Shown here piece after piece: positions 43,021-52,500 of a stretch of 64,000 nt of DNA. The notes under the pieces were generated by a model. It was not told the DNA's origin. It made no database searches and saw only the letters and a list, made by a program, of their open reading frames with translations. Made by a program: the position numbers and the translations under genes. The DNA comes from Providencia sp. R33 (GTDB taxonomy: Bacteria; Pseudomonadota; Gammaproteobacteria; Enterobacterales; Enterobacteriaceae): NCBI RefSeq assembly GCF_019343475.1, contig NZ_CP072453.1, positions 434,001-498,000 on the forward strand, in the 5' to 3' direction. The stretch's first letter is position 1, and each line of letters starts with the position of its first letter.

Positions 43021-43578
43021 ATGCAATGGAAAAATAATACAACCCGTTATGGGCACATTTCGCTGCTCATTCACTGGTTAGTCGCGATTGTCGTATATGG
43101 AATGTTCGCCTTAGGTTTATGGATGGTGACTCTGGGCTATTATGATAGCTGGTACCACCAAGCACCAGAAATTCATAAAAGTATAGGAATATTATTATTT
43201 ATTGTTATGGCATTTCGTGTGATTTGGCGATTTATTTCACCACCACCAAAGCCATTATCAAGCTACAGTAAATTAACGAAAGTCAGTTCTATTACTGTTC
43301 AAATTCTGATTTATATTATTTTATTCAGTATTTTGATTAGCGGTTATTTAATTTCGACCGCTGATGGACAACCAATCAGTGTATTTGGTTGGTTTGAGGT
43401 TCCCGCTTTATTTACTGGCGCTGCAACACAAGCAGATACCGCAGGTGAAATTCACTTGTACCTTGCTTGGGCGGTAGTTTTATTGTCAGTTTTACATGCG
43501 TTTGCCGCATTTAAACATCACATTTTTGATCGTGATATTACATTAAAAAGAATGTTGGGTTTTAACCCCGATAAGTAA
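43021..43578 (+). CDS. yceJ: Cytochrome b561 family protein YceJ
   Basis: 185 aa, four hydrophobic helices. Heme-ligand histidines appear at GHISLLIHWLVA (helix 1), PEIHKSIG (helix 2), and GEIHLYLAW plus LSVLHAFAAFKHH near the C-terminus, the usual b561 di-heme pattern. Followed after 13 bp by yceI, the same order as in E. coli. Probably a superoxide:quinone or general electron carrier; in vivo partner not established. Confidence 0.92.
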   Translation: MQWKNNTTRYGHISLLIHWLVAIVVYGMFALGLWMVTLGYYDSWYHQAPEIHKSIGILLFIVMAFRVIWRFISPPPKPLSSYSKLTKVSSITVQILIYIILFSILISGYLISTADGQPISVFGWFEVPALFTGAATQADTAGEIHLYLAWAVVLLSVLHAFAAFKHHIFDRDITLKRMLGFNPDK

Positions 43579-43591
43579 CGTGGAGATAATT

Positions 43592-44170
43592 ATGTTGAAG
43601 AAAACGGTTCTTGGTCTGGCTTCTGGTGCACTATTTTTAACGGCAGGTTCTGCACTTGCTGAAACTTACCAATTTGATAAGCAAGGCCAACACGCTTTCA
43701 TCGAATTCCGTATTCAGCACTTAGGTTATAGCTGGGTATACGGTAGCTTTAAAGATTTTGATGGTAACTTTACTTATGATGCAAAAGACCCAGCAAAAGA
43801 CAAAGTTGAAGTGACGATTAAAACAGGCAGCATCGATACTAACCATGCAGAGCGTGATAAGCACTTACGTAGCGCAGACTTTTTAAATGCCTCTAAATTC
43901 CCAGAAGCGAAATTTGTTTCAACGGAAGTGAAAAAAGACGGTGAAACCTACAAAATTACCGGTGACTTCACCTTAAATGGTGTAACGAAACCAATCACAT
44001 TAGATGCAAAACTTATGGGTGAAGGTAAAGATCCATGGGGTGGGTACCGTGCAGGTTTCGAAGCTCAAGGTAACATCAAGCTGAAAGAGTTTAATATTAA
44101 GTCTGATTTGGGCCCTAAATCCCAAGAAGCTCAACTGTTAATTTCAGTTGAAGGCGTTCAGGCTAAATAG
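43592..44170 (+). CDS. yceI: YceI, periplasmic lipocalin-like isoprenoid-binding protein
   Basis: 192 aa with a signal peptide (residues 1-23, ending SALA) and a YceI beta-barrel. FRIQHLGYSWVYGSFKDFDG and DTNHAERDKHLRSADFLN are nearly identical to E. coli. Homologues bind polyisoprenoids such as ubiquinone precursors. The ATG at 43592 follows TGGAGAT and aligns with the family start; an earlier GTG at 43580 is less likely. Operon with yceJ. Confidence 0.95.
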   Translation: MLKKTVLGLASGALFLTAGSALAETYQFDKQGQHAFIEFRIQHLGYSWVYGSFKDFDGNFTYDAKDPAKDKVEVTIKTGSIDTNHAERDKHLRSADFLNASKFPEAKFVSTEVKKDGETYKITGDFTLNGVTKPITLDAKLMGEGKDPWGGYRAGFEAQGNIKLKEFNIKSDLGPKSQEAQLLISVEGVQAK

Positions 44171-44227
44171 TTTTTGTCAAAACCAATCCAACCTGCAGTC
44201 AAACCTAATCGGTTTGTCAGCAGTCTG

Positions 44228-44264
44228 ACACCCTCGGGGAGATAAACCTCGAGGGTGTTTTTTA
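44228..44264 (+). terminator. Rho-independent terminator after yceI
   Basis: CACCCTCG/CGAGGGTG stem with a GGGAGATAAACCT-type loop, followed by TTTTTTATT. Confidence 0.9.
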
Positions 44265-44528
44265 TTATAAAATAATGATTTGATTTTTTGTGGCAAATTC
44301 CCTCACCATTCCCTCGCAATTTCCCTTATTCCTATAGCTAGCCCGCATTGATACAGGCTAAAATAGTCAATATCACTTTTTTCAGGTTAATTCAGAATGT
44401 TATCGTAATACACACTATAATTATCTGAGTGACTTAATGTCATCGGGTAATGAAAGTGATGAAAAGGTAACGTCATAACGTGAAAGCAAGCATAGTTATT
44501 CGTTTTATTAAGAAAAGGCAGGGCGACT
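44265..44528. other. Intergenic region, possible promoter
   Basis: About 260 bp with no ORF. TATAAT at about 44415 is a candidate -10 for the next gene. Confidence 0.4.
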
Positions 44529-45302
44529 TTGAATACAAATAGTTCACGTAAAACCGCATTGATTGTTAGCATTATCTTTATTGCATTTGCAGTCGGTTTT
44601 TACTGGTTAAGTAAAGATAATAATGTGTTATCTACGGACAATAATACCGCTATTCACTCTGAAGCATTGGTGCAAGCTGAAAAAGAGCTGCCGATTATTG
44701 CGACAGTGAAAAAAATCAGCCCTGAAACCTACCAAAGCTTTGAACACTTGATCACGCAATACGACCCTGAAAATGAAGATATTCGTCGTCAATTATTCGA
44801 CCAAGTGGTTGGCAGCGTGATGAAACTGGTTGTAGAACGAATGGAATATGCATCGGATGATGCGGTGATTAATTTTACCAGTAAGGTCAATGATTACCTT
44901 AAAGTTTTGCTGGAAGAAGACCCAACAGGGCAAACCTGTTTTTATTCATTATTTCCACATTTGAGAGAAACAGCTGAAATCATTCCACCGAAAAAAAGCC
45001 AAGCCGTGTTATTAAAGCAAATTCAAGCAACGAATGAATTATTGATTTCCAGTGAAGCTGGTAAAACACAGGCGCTGATGTCACCCACTGAATATACGGA
45101 AACACTCGCTCAATTAGCAACGGGCCTTAGTGCTAAATATGGTGCAGATGCTGCAATTCTTGGGAATTTAAACGCGGGGAAAAAATCCCCTGCATTGGCT
45201 TGCCAAATCTCTATTAGTTTTTATGATGAAATTCTCGCTATTCCTGATAATGGAAAAAAAGCCGCATTGTTACGCTCTTTATTTTCATCAGTAAATAATT
45301 AG
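44529..45302 (+). CDS. Hypothetical protein with N-terminal membrane anchor
   Basis: 257 aa, function not recognised. One hydrophobic helix at residues 9-27 followed by a soluble, helical, acidic domain, presumably periplasmic. Two cysteines occur in the soluble part (TGQTCFYSLFP and ALACQISISF), which could form a disulfide. The start is a TTG at 44529 with AGGGCGA 5-6 nt upstream; no ATG gives the membrane segment. It stands alone, with independent genes on both sides. Confidence 0.7.
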   Translation: MNTNSSRKTALIVSIIFIAFAVGFYWLSKDNNVLSTDNNTAIHSEALVQAEKELPIIATVKKISPETYQSFEHLITQYDPENEDIRRQLFDQVVGSVMKLVVERMEYASDDAVINFTSKVNDYLKVLLEEDPTGQTCFYSLFPHLRETAEIIPPKKSQAVLLKQIQATNELLISSEAGKTQALMSPTEYTETLAQLATGLSAKYGADAAILGNLNAGKKSPALACQISISFYDEILAIPDNGKKAALLRSLFSSVNN

Positions 45303-45481
45303 TTTTATGTGAAGTAATAGCATCTCATCATGGGGTGCTATTACTTATTGTTAATTATTACATTTATTTTATTCACATCTCCTGCCATTTTTTATACTTT
45401 ATCTGTGCAAAACTCATCATCTGCACTTATGTAGTATGCTTACTATATCAATCTGTTAGTTTTATCTCTTTTGGAGGTGGT

Positions 45482-46561
45482 ATGAAGTTCGTTCAAAAAA
45501 GTATTGTGACGCTCATTACCTTAGCGGCAATTTCGTTGCCAGCCGTGGTTAGCCAAGCTTGTACCCGTGTTGTGTATTTAGGGGAAAATGAGCAAATCAT
45601 GACAGGACGAACCATGGACTGGAAATATGATATCGGCACTAACCTTTGGATTTTCCCACGCGGTATGGCGCGGGATGGTGTTGCAGGGCCGAATTCAGTG
45701 AAATGGAACTCGAAATATGGCAGCGTGATTGCGTCAGGGTACGATATTTCGACCACTGATGGGGTTAACGAAGAAGGGTTGGTTGCCAATTTACTTTGGC
45801 TAGCAGAGTCAAAATATCCGCAAGTGAATGATAAACAACCTGCATTATCAATTTCACTATGGGCGCAATATGTTTTAGATAACTATGCGACTGTCGCTGA
45901 AGCCGTTGAAGACCTTGAAAAAAATCCATTGCTGGTGGTCACTGATAATGTACCGGGTCAAGACCGTTTGGCTACCTTACATTTATCCATTTCAGATGCC
46001 AGCGGTGACAGTGCAATCATCGAATATATCGATGGCAAGCAGGTCATCCATCATAGCCGTAAATACCAAGTAATGACCAACTCGCCAACCTATGAAAAAC
46101 AATTGGCAATGCAGGAATATTGGCAAGGTATTGGCGGCACCGTTATGTTGCCTGGTACGAACCGTTCAGCTGATAGGTTTGCTCGTGCGCAGTTTTATAT
46201 TAATGCCATTCCACAAAATACCACGGCAAATAAAGCAGTTGCGAGTGTGTTTGGTGTGATCCGTAATGCCTCTGTGCCTTATGGTTTAAGCTCTGAATCT
46301 TCCCCTGAGATCTCCTCAACTCGCTGGCGCACATTGGTGGACCATAAGCGTCAATTATACTTTTTCGAGTCTGCACTCACGCCAAATATCTTTTGGACGG
46401 ATTTAGCGAAAATTGATTTTTCGGCTGAGACTGGAAAAGTGAAAAAGTTAGATCTGGGTGAAGAACAAAGTCATATCTATTCAGGGGATGCCACCAATAA
46501 CTATGTGGTGACAAAACCATTTGAATTCTTAGGGCTTAGTGCAAAACAATTAGGCTATTAG
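45482..46561 (+). CDS. Secreted choloylglycine-hydrolase-family amidase (penicillin V acylase-like)
   Basis: 359 aa Ntn hydrolase. Signal peptide residues 1-26 ends SQA, and the next residue C27 in CTRVVYLG would become the N-terminal nucleophile upon cleavage. Family features follow: GRTMDWKYDI, VNEEGLVANLLWLAESKY, NSPTYEKQLA and a terminal Arg region. The ATG at 45482 is fixed by GGAGG 4-8 nt upstream. Substrates could be penicillin V, bile-salt amides or acyl-homoserine lactones; the family cannot be resolved by eye. Periplasmic export fits Gram-negative members. Confidence 0.87.
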   Translation: MKFVQKSIVTLITLAAISLPAVVSQACTRVVYLGENEQIMTGRTMDWKYDIGTNLWIFPRGMARDGVAGPNSVKWNSKYGSVIASGYDISTTDGVNEEGLVANLLWLAESKYPQVNDKQPALSISLWAQYVLDNYATVAEAVEDLEKNPLLVVTDNVPGQDRLATLHLSISDASGDSAIIEYIDGKQVIHHSRKYQVMTNSPTYEKQLAMQEYWQGIGGTVMLPGTNRSADRFARAQFYINAIPQNTTANKAVASVFGVIRNASVPYGLSSESSPEISSTRWRTLVDHKRQLYFFESALTPNIFWTDLAKIDFSAETGKVKKLDLGEEQSHIYSGDATNNYVVTKPFEFLGLSAKQLGY

Positions 46562-46580
46562 TTTGTATCTAATTTTGAGG

Positions 46581-46612
46581 TATCAACCTGCGGCAATTGT
46601 GGTAGGTTGATA
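46581..46612 (+). terminator. Hairpin after the amidase gene
   Basis: TATCAACCT/AGGTTGATA 9-bp stem, 20 bp past the stop; no strong T-tract. Confidence 0.5.
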
Positions 46613-46706
46613 TGTATCAATGCCTCAGCAATTTATTGATGAATACTTTGCAGATAATAAACGAACAGTATAAGATGTATTTAAAATGCAACTTATTGGT
46701 GATGAT

Positions 46707-47573
46707 ATGAACGAGCTAGTGTGTTACAAGACCATGCCTGTCTGGGATAAAGCGTCTCTTCCGGTAATGTTTCAAGAACGCCATAACACAAAAGAAGATT
46801 CTTATGCGCAATTAAAGGTGCTGCAAGGCTCTTTGGATTTCATTATTTTTAATGATGATGGTAGCGAGCAACATTTTACGTTTGATATAAACAACCAGCC
46901 GCCAATAATTGAACCGCAAGTTTGGCATCGAATTTCTGATTGTAGTGATGATCTGCAATGCCAGCTGTCATTTATGTGCAAACCTGAGCTTAAATTTTTT
47001 AAAGAATATGGTTTGACTACCCCCCATTCTGAAGTGCGTTACCTGTGTGAAAATAACCTGTCTAAGCCATGTAAAACGCTGGATCTTGGTTCAGGGCGTG
47101 GCCGTAATAGCTTCTACCTTGCATTACAAGGGTATGATGTCACTTCAGTTGATATCAATCCACAACATATTCAGGCGATTGATTTTGTAAAAAAACAAGC
47201 CGGTATCGAGAATATCAATACCGCGGTTTATGACATCAATAGTCATCAAATTCAAGGTGATTACGATTTAATCATTTCTACCGTGGTATTAATGTTCTTA
47301 CAGCGGGAAAAAATTACCGATGTGGTAAAAAATATGCAGGAACATACATTATCTGGTGGGATAAACGTGATTGTCTGCGCGGTAGAAACGCCAGATGCAC
47401 CAATGGATTTAGTGCCATTCAATTGTTTCTTGCGCCCTGGTGAGTTAGAAGGGTATTACCAAGATTGGGAAATCTTAAAATACAACGAAAACCCAGGCCA
47501 TTTGCACCGCACTGATGCGCAAGGTAACCGCATCAAATTGAATTTTGCGACATTAATTGCTAAAAAGAAATAA
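46707..47573 (+). CDS. tehB: TehB-type SAM-dependent methyltransferase with DUF1971 cupin domain
   Basis: 288 aa. Residues 1-85 are the DUF1971 beta-barrel (CYKTMPVWDKASLP; FQERHNTKEDSYA). Residues 90-288 are the methyltransferase (LDLGSGRGRNSFYLALQGYDVTSVD; PFNCFLRPGELEGYY). This long form matches Haemophilus TehB, which detoxifies tellurite. The start at 46707 follows GGTGAT and matches family N-termini; the frame also opens at 46686. No tehA is present. Confidence 0.9.
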   Translation: MNELVCYKTMPVWDKASLPVMFQERHNTKEDSYAQLKVLQGSLDFIIFNDDGSEQHFTFDINNQPPIIEPQVWHRISDCSDDLQCQLSFMCKPELKFFKEYGLTTPHSEVRYLCENNLSKPCKTLDLGSGRGRNSFYLALQGYDVTSVDINPQHIQAIDFVKKQAGIENINTAVYDINSHQIQGDYDLIISTVVLMFLQREKITDVVKNMQEHTLSGGINVIVCAVETPDAPMDLVPFNCFLRPGELEGYYQDWEILKYNENPGHLHRTDAQGNRIKLNFATLIAKKK

Positions 47574-47610
47574 ACTTGGAAGATCAATTTATTGATTTTC
47601 GGTTACTAAC

Positions 47611-47685
47611 ACAAAGCAGGAAAAATCACGTTTTTATCCTGCTTTGTCAACAACCTCAAGGGGCTAATCAAAGCCCCTTTTTTAT
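47611..47685 (+). terminator. Two consecutive hairpins, second a Rho-independent terminator
   Basis: First stem ACAAAGCAGGA/TCCTGCTTTGT (47611-47621 and 47637-47647). Second stem AAGGGGCT/AGCCCCTT (47658-47665 and 47672-47679) followed by TTTT. It separates tehB from convergent clcA. Confidence 0.8.
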
Positions 47686-47693
47686 GCAAAAAA

Positions 47694-49079
47694 TTAAGCT
47701 TCAGCAGCTTTTTCTTTATCGCTACGCGCTAAGGTTCTTTCTAACAAAACTGCATATAACGGTCGACCGCCTAAGAATTGCGCCATCATGGTGGCACCAA
47801 TACAGGTAATAATCATCGGTAAGATTAACTGGTAATTATTGGTCATTTCCAATACTAAGACGATCCCCGTGAGAGGTGCTCTGACGGTAGCCGCAAATAA
47901 CGCGCCCATTCCTGCGATAGCAAATGTCCCTACCTCAATTTGGTATTCAGGGAAGATGGCTAATGCACCGTAACCAAAAATCCCTCCAAATAAAGTACCT
48001 AGAGCCAATAAGGGAGAAAAGATCCCGCCGGGTGCCCCTGAGCTAAAGCTAATGGTTGAAGTTAGAAAACGCAGCGCAAAAAACAGTAATAAGAGAGTGA
48101 CAGTGAAACTACCTGCGACCATTTGGTGGATTACGGCATAACCACCGCCCACAATTTCAGGCATGTAAACGCCAATTGCACCACAAAGGCCGCCAATTAA
48201 CCCGCCCATAAGGACAAAACGTGAAAGTTTGTTTTGGTAAAAACGTTGAAACTGGCTTTGTAAGAATAACAAAAAATGGTTAAAGCAAATCCCGATAACG
48301 CCAAACAGCATACCTAAAATAAGGTACAGCCATAGGGTATTCATCGGTGCAGCGGAAAATTGCCCAATGTTGAGCACCGCAGCTTCACCATTGATTAAAC
48401 GGTAGACTATTGTCGCGGTAACCACGCCAATAAATACTGCTTTAATGGAGATTAAACTGTATTTAAATTGTGGGCGCATTTCTTCAATAATAAATAATAT
48501 CCCCGCAAGTGGTGCATTAAATGCGGTCGCTAAACCTGCCGCTGCCCCCGATGCTAATAATGTATGGCGGGATTCATTATCCTTTAAACGAAAAATGTCA
48601 TAGAACATTTGGCTGATATTTGCACCCAATTGTACTGTTGGGCCTTCGCGACCTAAAACCATTCCTGAGCCCAATGTACCAAGTCCACCAATAAATTTTA
48701 CAGGGAGCACTCGCCACCATCGGACGGGGCGTAAATCTTGTAAAGCACCTTCAATTTCAGGGATACCTGATCCCCCAGATTCTGGGGAAAAGCGTTTTAC
48801 AAGGTAATAGCCAATCATCGCTAAAATGGCAGACACAAAAAACATGGCAACAACCACTAACCACTTATTGTCGACGAGTTCACCTACCGATTGAACGCGT
48901 GAATTGCTGATCCACGTCGTCCCCATTTCAAATAAAGAGCCGATTAACCCCACAAATGCGCCAATAATGGCAGATAGTAAGAGGATCTTTAATGGCGTTT
49001 TATCCGAGCTTTTTATTCGTGAGAATAACCCCTTAGCTGAAGAGGGAGTAGATTTTTGGGATGAATTTGCCTGTACCAT
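47694..49079 (-). CDS. clcA: ClcA, H+/Cl- exchange transporter
   Basis: Dimeric inner-membrane CLC antiporter linked to acid resistance. 461 aa. All signature segments are present: GSGIPEIEG (Ser ion ligand), GREGPTVQ (gating Glu, E148 in E. coli), FIIEEMRPQF (proton Glu, E203), GAPGGIFSP, and a Tyr in RPLYAV (Y445 equivalent). This fits an exchanger rather than a channel. Convergent with tehB. Confidence 0.96.
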   Translation of the reverse strand: MVQANSSQKSTPSSAKGLFSRIKSSDKTPLKILLLSAIIGAFVGLIGSLFEMGTTWISNSRVQSVGELVDNKWLVVVAMFFVSAILAMIGYYLVKRFSPESGGSGIPEIEGALQDLRPVRWWRVLPVKFIGGLGTLGSGMVLGREGPTVQLGANISQMFYDIFRLKDNESRHTLLASGAAAGLATAFNAPLAGILFIIEEMRPQFKYSLISIKAVFIGVVTATIVYRLINGEAAVLNIGQFSAAPMNTLWLYLILGMLFGVIGICFNHFLLFLQSQFQRFYQNKLSRFVLMGGLIGGLCGAIGVYMPEIVGGGYAVIHQMVAGSFTVTLLLLFFALRFLTSTISFSSGAPGGIFSPLLALGTLFGGIFGYGALAIFPEYQIEVGTFAIAGMGALFAATVRAPLTGIVLVLEMTNNYQLILPMIITCIGATMMAQFLGGRPLYAVLLERTLARSDKEKAAEA

Positions 49080-49277
49080 CTTTATTGGACTCTCTAATTA
49101 CGACCAAATAACAATCACTTGCATTCAGTATATCAAGGGTTGCCATAAAACCATCATGGGAAATGATTTTTTTTCATAGATGTCAGCGTAAGGGGGGCGA
49201 AATACTACAGGAAAACGGCGAATTTGTTTATTTAGCATACTTTTATTGATGTGAATAGTTCTCATTAACATTGAATA

Positions 49278-49291
49278 TTAATGTAGATCAA
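49278..49291 (+). promoter_or_regulatory. Putative FNR box of the hcp promoter
   Basis: TTAAT-GTAG-ATCAA matches the FNR consensus at 9 of 10 positions, about 100 bp upstream of the hcp start; FNR activates hcp in E. coli. Confidence 0.65.
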
Positions 49292-49349
49292 TAAATGGTT
49301 AGATAACCTGAAAATGCCTCTTTTTTATTCTAATAAAGAGCGTAATCTT

Positions 49350-49374
49350 AATGTTGTATTTAAAATGCAACTTT
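49350..49374 (+). promoter_or_regulatory. Putative NsrR operator of hcp
   Basis: Near-perfect dyad around GTTGTATTT-A-AAATGCAAC, in the style of NsrR sites (AAGATGCATTT repeats), between FNR box and ATG. NsrR represses hcp-hcr until nitric oxide is present. Confidence 0.65.
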
Positions 49375-49388
49375 AAGAGGCGAACAAC

Positions 49389-51041
49389 ATGTACTGTGTG
49401 CAATGTGAACAAACAATTAGAACTCCAGCTGGAAATGGCTGTGCATACGCGCAGGGTATGTGCGGTAAAACAGCTGAAACGTCTGACCTACAAGATTTAT
49501 TAGTTGCTGTATTGCAAAGTTTATCGGCGAGTGCGGCTACGGCACGCACTTTAGGTGTTATCGATCATGACATTGATAGCTTTGCTCCCCGCGCATTTTT
49601 CTCCACGCTAACTAACGTGAACTTCGATTCAGATCGTATTATCGGTTATGCGCGTGAAGCGATTTATTTACGTGATAAACTCATCAAACACTGCCAATCA
49701 GTGAATAGCGCAGTCGCATTCAATCACCCACTGATTAATTTGCAATTAGAGGGGACAGATATCCCAGCATTGCAAGCACAAGCCGCAAAATTTGCATTAG
49801 ATATCGATAAAGCCCAAGTGGGTGAAGATATCCACGGCCTGCGTATGCTTTGCCTATATGGTTTAAAAGGTGCGGCAGCTTATATGGAGCACGCACATGT
49901 ATTAGGCCAATATGATAATGATGTTTATGGCCAATATCATGAAATTATGGCTTGGCTTGGTACATTACCCGCAGATATGAATGAACTGCTCGATAATTCC
50001 ATGGCAATTGGTTTGATGAACTTCAAAATCATGGAAATTTTAGATGCAGGAGAAACAGGGGAATTTGGCCACCCAACGCCAACGGAAGTTAACGTTCGCC
50101 CTGTCGCAGGAAAATGTATCTTAATTTCAGGTCACGACCTGAAAGATTTAAAAATGCTGTTAGAACAAACTGAAGGAACAGGGATTAACATTTATACCCA
50201 CGGTGAAATGTTACCTGCTCACGGTTACCCAGAACTGAAAAAATACGCACATTTAGTCGGTAACTACGGTAGCGGCTGGCAAAATCAGCAAGTGGAATTT
50301 GCTAAATTCCCAGGCCCTGTGTTGATGACGTCAAACTGTATTATTGACCCAGATGTTGGTGATTATAAAGACCGTATTTGGACACGCAGCATTGTTGGTT
50401 GGCCGGGTGCAAAACACCTTGAGGGTGATGATTTCGCTGAAATGATCGCACAAGCGCAATCATTAGCGGGCTTCCCATATACCGAAATCGAACACAAAAT
50501 CACTGTTGGTTTTGGACGTCAAACACTGTTAAGTGCAGCAGATGCAGTAATCGATTTAGTCTCACAGAAAAAATTACGCCATGTATTCCTTGTTGGAGGG
50601 TGTGACGGTAGCCGTGACGAAAGAAGTTATTACACCGATTTTGCACGTGCAGTACCAGAAGATTGCCTGATTTTAACGCTGGCTTGCGGTAAATACCGCT
50701 TCAATAAATTAGATTTTGGTACGCTGGAAGGCTTACCACGCTTACTTGATGTGGGTCAGTGCAACGATGCTTACTCAGCGATTATGCTTGCTGTGAATTT
50801 ATCTGAAAAACTGGGTTGCGGTATCAATGATTTACCACTGAGCTTAATTTTGTCGTGGTTTGAGCAAAAAGCCATCGTGATTTTACTCACACTTCTGGCG
50901 CTCGGGGTGAAAAATATTTACACCGGCCCAAGTGCACCGGGTTTCTTAACTGAAAACTTACTCAATGTGTTAAATGAGAAGTTTGGAATGCGCAGCATTA
51001 CGACGGTTGAGCAAGATTTGGCTGAAATCTTACCTGCATAA
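49389..51041 (+). CDS. hcp: Hybrid-cluster protein Hcp
   Basis: Anaerobically made enzyme acting as nitric oxide reductase (earlier named hydroxylamine reductase). 550 aa. N-terminal cysteines C3, C6, C18 and C25 in the CxxC-x11-C-x6-C pattern typical of enterobacterial Hcp bind a [2Fe-2S] cluster. Hybrid-cluster ligands include GHDLKDL, SNCIIDP and GGCDGSRDER. GAGG lies 7-8 nt before the ATG. Operon with hcr, 76 bp downstream. Confidence 0.97.
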   Translation: MYCVQCEQTIRTPAGNGCAYAQGMCGKTAETSDLQDLLVAVLQSLSASAATARTLGVIDHDIDSFAPRAFFSTLTNVNFDSDRIIGYAREAIYLRDKLIKHCQSVNSAVAFNHPLINLQLEGTDIPALQAQAAKFALDIDKAQVGEDIHGLRMLCLYGLKGAAAYMEHAHVLGQYDNDVYGQYHEIMAWLGTLPADMNELLDNSMAIGLMNFKIMEILDAGETGEFGHPTPTEVNVRPVAGKCILISGHDLKDLKMLLEQTEGTGINIYTHGEMLPAHGYPELKKYAHLVGNYGSGWQNQQVEFAKFPGPVLMTSNCIIDPDVGDYKDRIWTRSIVGWPGAKHLEGDDFAEMIAQAQSLAGFPYTEIEHKITVGFGRQTLLSAADAVIDLVSQKKLRHVFLVGGCDGSRDERSYYTDFARAVPEDCLILTLACGKYRFNKLDFGTLEGLPRLLDVGQCNDAYSAIMLAVNLSEKLGCGINDLPLSLILSWFEQKAIVILLTLLALGVKNIYTGPSAPGFLTENLLNVLNEKFGMRSITTVEQDLAEILPA

Positions 51042-51086
51042 TTAGCCAGACAATATAACAAGCCTTAAATACTGATATGAGAAGAG

Positions 51087-51100
51087 GGGGCGTAAGCCCC
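51087..51100 (+). promoter_or_regulatory. Intercistronic hairpin between hcp and hcr
   Basis: GGGGC-GTAA-GCCCC stem with a GNRA-like tetraloop, directly before the AAAGGAG ribosome binding site of hcr. It may stabilise hcp mRNA or tune the Hcp:Hcr ratio. Confidence 0.55.
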
Positions 51101-51117
51101 TTTAAAGGAGTCGTGCG

Positions 51118-52122
51118 ATGACAATGCCAAGCAGTTTATGTCCAAACAGAATGCAAATTCATTCGATTGTCCAAGAAACATCGGATGTTTGGACGATCAA
51201 CTTAATTAATCACGATTTTTATATGTATTCACCAGGGCAATATGCATTGGTTAGTATCAAAAATAGTGATGATGTCATGCGGGCTTACACACTCTCATCA
51301 TCGCCGGGTCAAAGCCGTTATATTTCAATTACCGTTAGGCGTTTAGAGGATGGTGCGGGTTCTAACTGGTTAACTCGTGCAGTAAAACCGGGGGATTATC
51401 TCTGGTTGTCTGAAGCGCAAGGGGAATTTACTTGTGCGAATGTCAAAAGCCAGCAGTATTTGATGCTTGCTGCAGGTTGTGGCGTGACGCCAATTATGTC
51501 AATGACACGCTGGTTGATGGCTAATCGCCCTGAAACGCATGTGAAAGTATTATTCAATGTGCGAGATGACAAGCAAGTGATTTTTGCGCAGGAGTGGCAA
51601 CAACTTACCCGCGCTTATCCAGACCGTTTACAGTTGTGCATTATGGCTGAAACGCCAGATAATGGTGAGTTAGCTCAAGGCCGTTTAAATGAAGAAAAAT
51701 TACATGCATTAGTTCCCGATATTGCCTCTCGGGTGGTGATGACTTGTGGGCCAGTTCCTTACATGAAAAATGCCCAGCAATTTGCGGCTAATTTGGGCGT
51801 GCCTGCTGAACATTTCTTTATGGAGCGTTTTTCAACTGAGCCAGAAGTAGTTGATAGCGAAGATATTCTGACGTTGAAAATCCGCCAACGTTTAACCGAT
51901 TTTAAAGTACCAGTAGGAATTTCGTTATTATCCGCATTAGAACAAAATAAACAGCCTGTTATTGCTGCGTGCCGTGCAGGTGTTTGTGGGAGTTGCAAAA
52001 CAAAAGTATTATCAGGTAATTATACAACAACAAGCACAATGACATTGACTGCTGCTGAAGTTGCCGAAGGGTACGTTTTAGCATGTAGCTGTCAATTACA
52101 AGGTGACACTGAAATCGCGTAA
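51118..52122 (+). CDS. hcr: Hcr, NADH oxidoreductase for Hcp
   Basis: 334 aa. An N-terminal FAD/NAD ferredoxin-reductase module (RAYTLSSSPG flavin motif, GCGVTPIMSM NAD motif) is fused to a C-terminal plant-type [2Fe-2S] domain (CRAGVCGSCKTKV and a distal CSC). Supplies electrons from NADH to Hcp. AAAGGAG lies 7 nt before the ATG. Same order as E. coli hcp-hcr. Confidence 0.95.
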   Translation: MTMPSSLCPNRMQIHSIVQETSDVWTINLINHDFYMYSPGQYALVSIKNSDDVMRAYTLSSSPGQSRYISITVRRLEDGAGSNWLTRAVKPGDYLWLSEAQGEFTCANVKSQQYLMLAAGCGVTPIMSMTRWLMANRPETHVKVLFNVRDDKQVIFAQEWQQLTRAYPDRLQLCIMAETPDNGELAQGRLNEEKLHALVPDIASRVVMTCGPVPYMKNAQQFAANLGVPAEHFFMERFSTEPEVVDSEDILTLKIRQRLTDFKVPVGISLLSALEQNKQPVIAACRAGVCGSCKTKVLSGNYTTTSTMTLTAAEVAEGYVLACSCQLQGDTEIA

Positions 52123-52223
52123 ATTTATTTAAATATAATATACTGTCTCATGAGTTATTTAATGGGACAGTGTTTCATATGAAAATGAGTCAAAATTTAC
52201 AATACATAAAATAAGAGTAATTT

Positions 52224-52460
52224 TTAATGTTCTAATTGCGGATTTTGCAAAAAATATATTGATAACTTACTTAATGTATTGATCGCTGAAACAGCAACTT
52301 CTTTATTAGGATCTTGGCATAAGTCTATGATCCTTATAATAGCATCATTATATTCAATCGTTGCCTTAAAATCACCTAAAGCGGAAATAGCCGCGATTTT
52401 TATTTCATCATTTACGCGAAATGTTAAGCTCGTTAACATACCTACAATTACTTTATCCAT
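52224..52460 (-). CDS. Short HEAT-repeat-like ORF, possibly a remnant
   Basis: 78 codons from an ATG at 52460. Two helical repeats are visible (VNDEIKIAAISALGDF and PNKEVAVSAINTLSKL), as in HEAT/PBS-lyase repeats. Upstream of the ATG the same frame reads on for 12 plausible codons to a TAG at about 52497 with no other start codon, which suggests loss of the 5' part of a longer gene. No good ribosome binding site was seen. Function unknown. Confidence 0.45.
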   Translation of the reverse strand: MDKVIVGMLTSLTFRVNDEIKIAAISALGDFKATIEYNDAIIRIIDLCQDPNKEVAVSAINTLSKLSIYFLQNPQLEH

Positions 52461-52500
52461 AATAAAATTTTCACGGTTAATAAATTCTGATTTATTCTAA

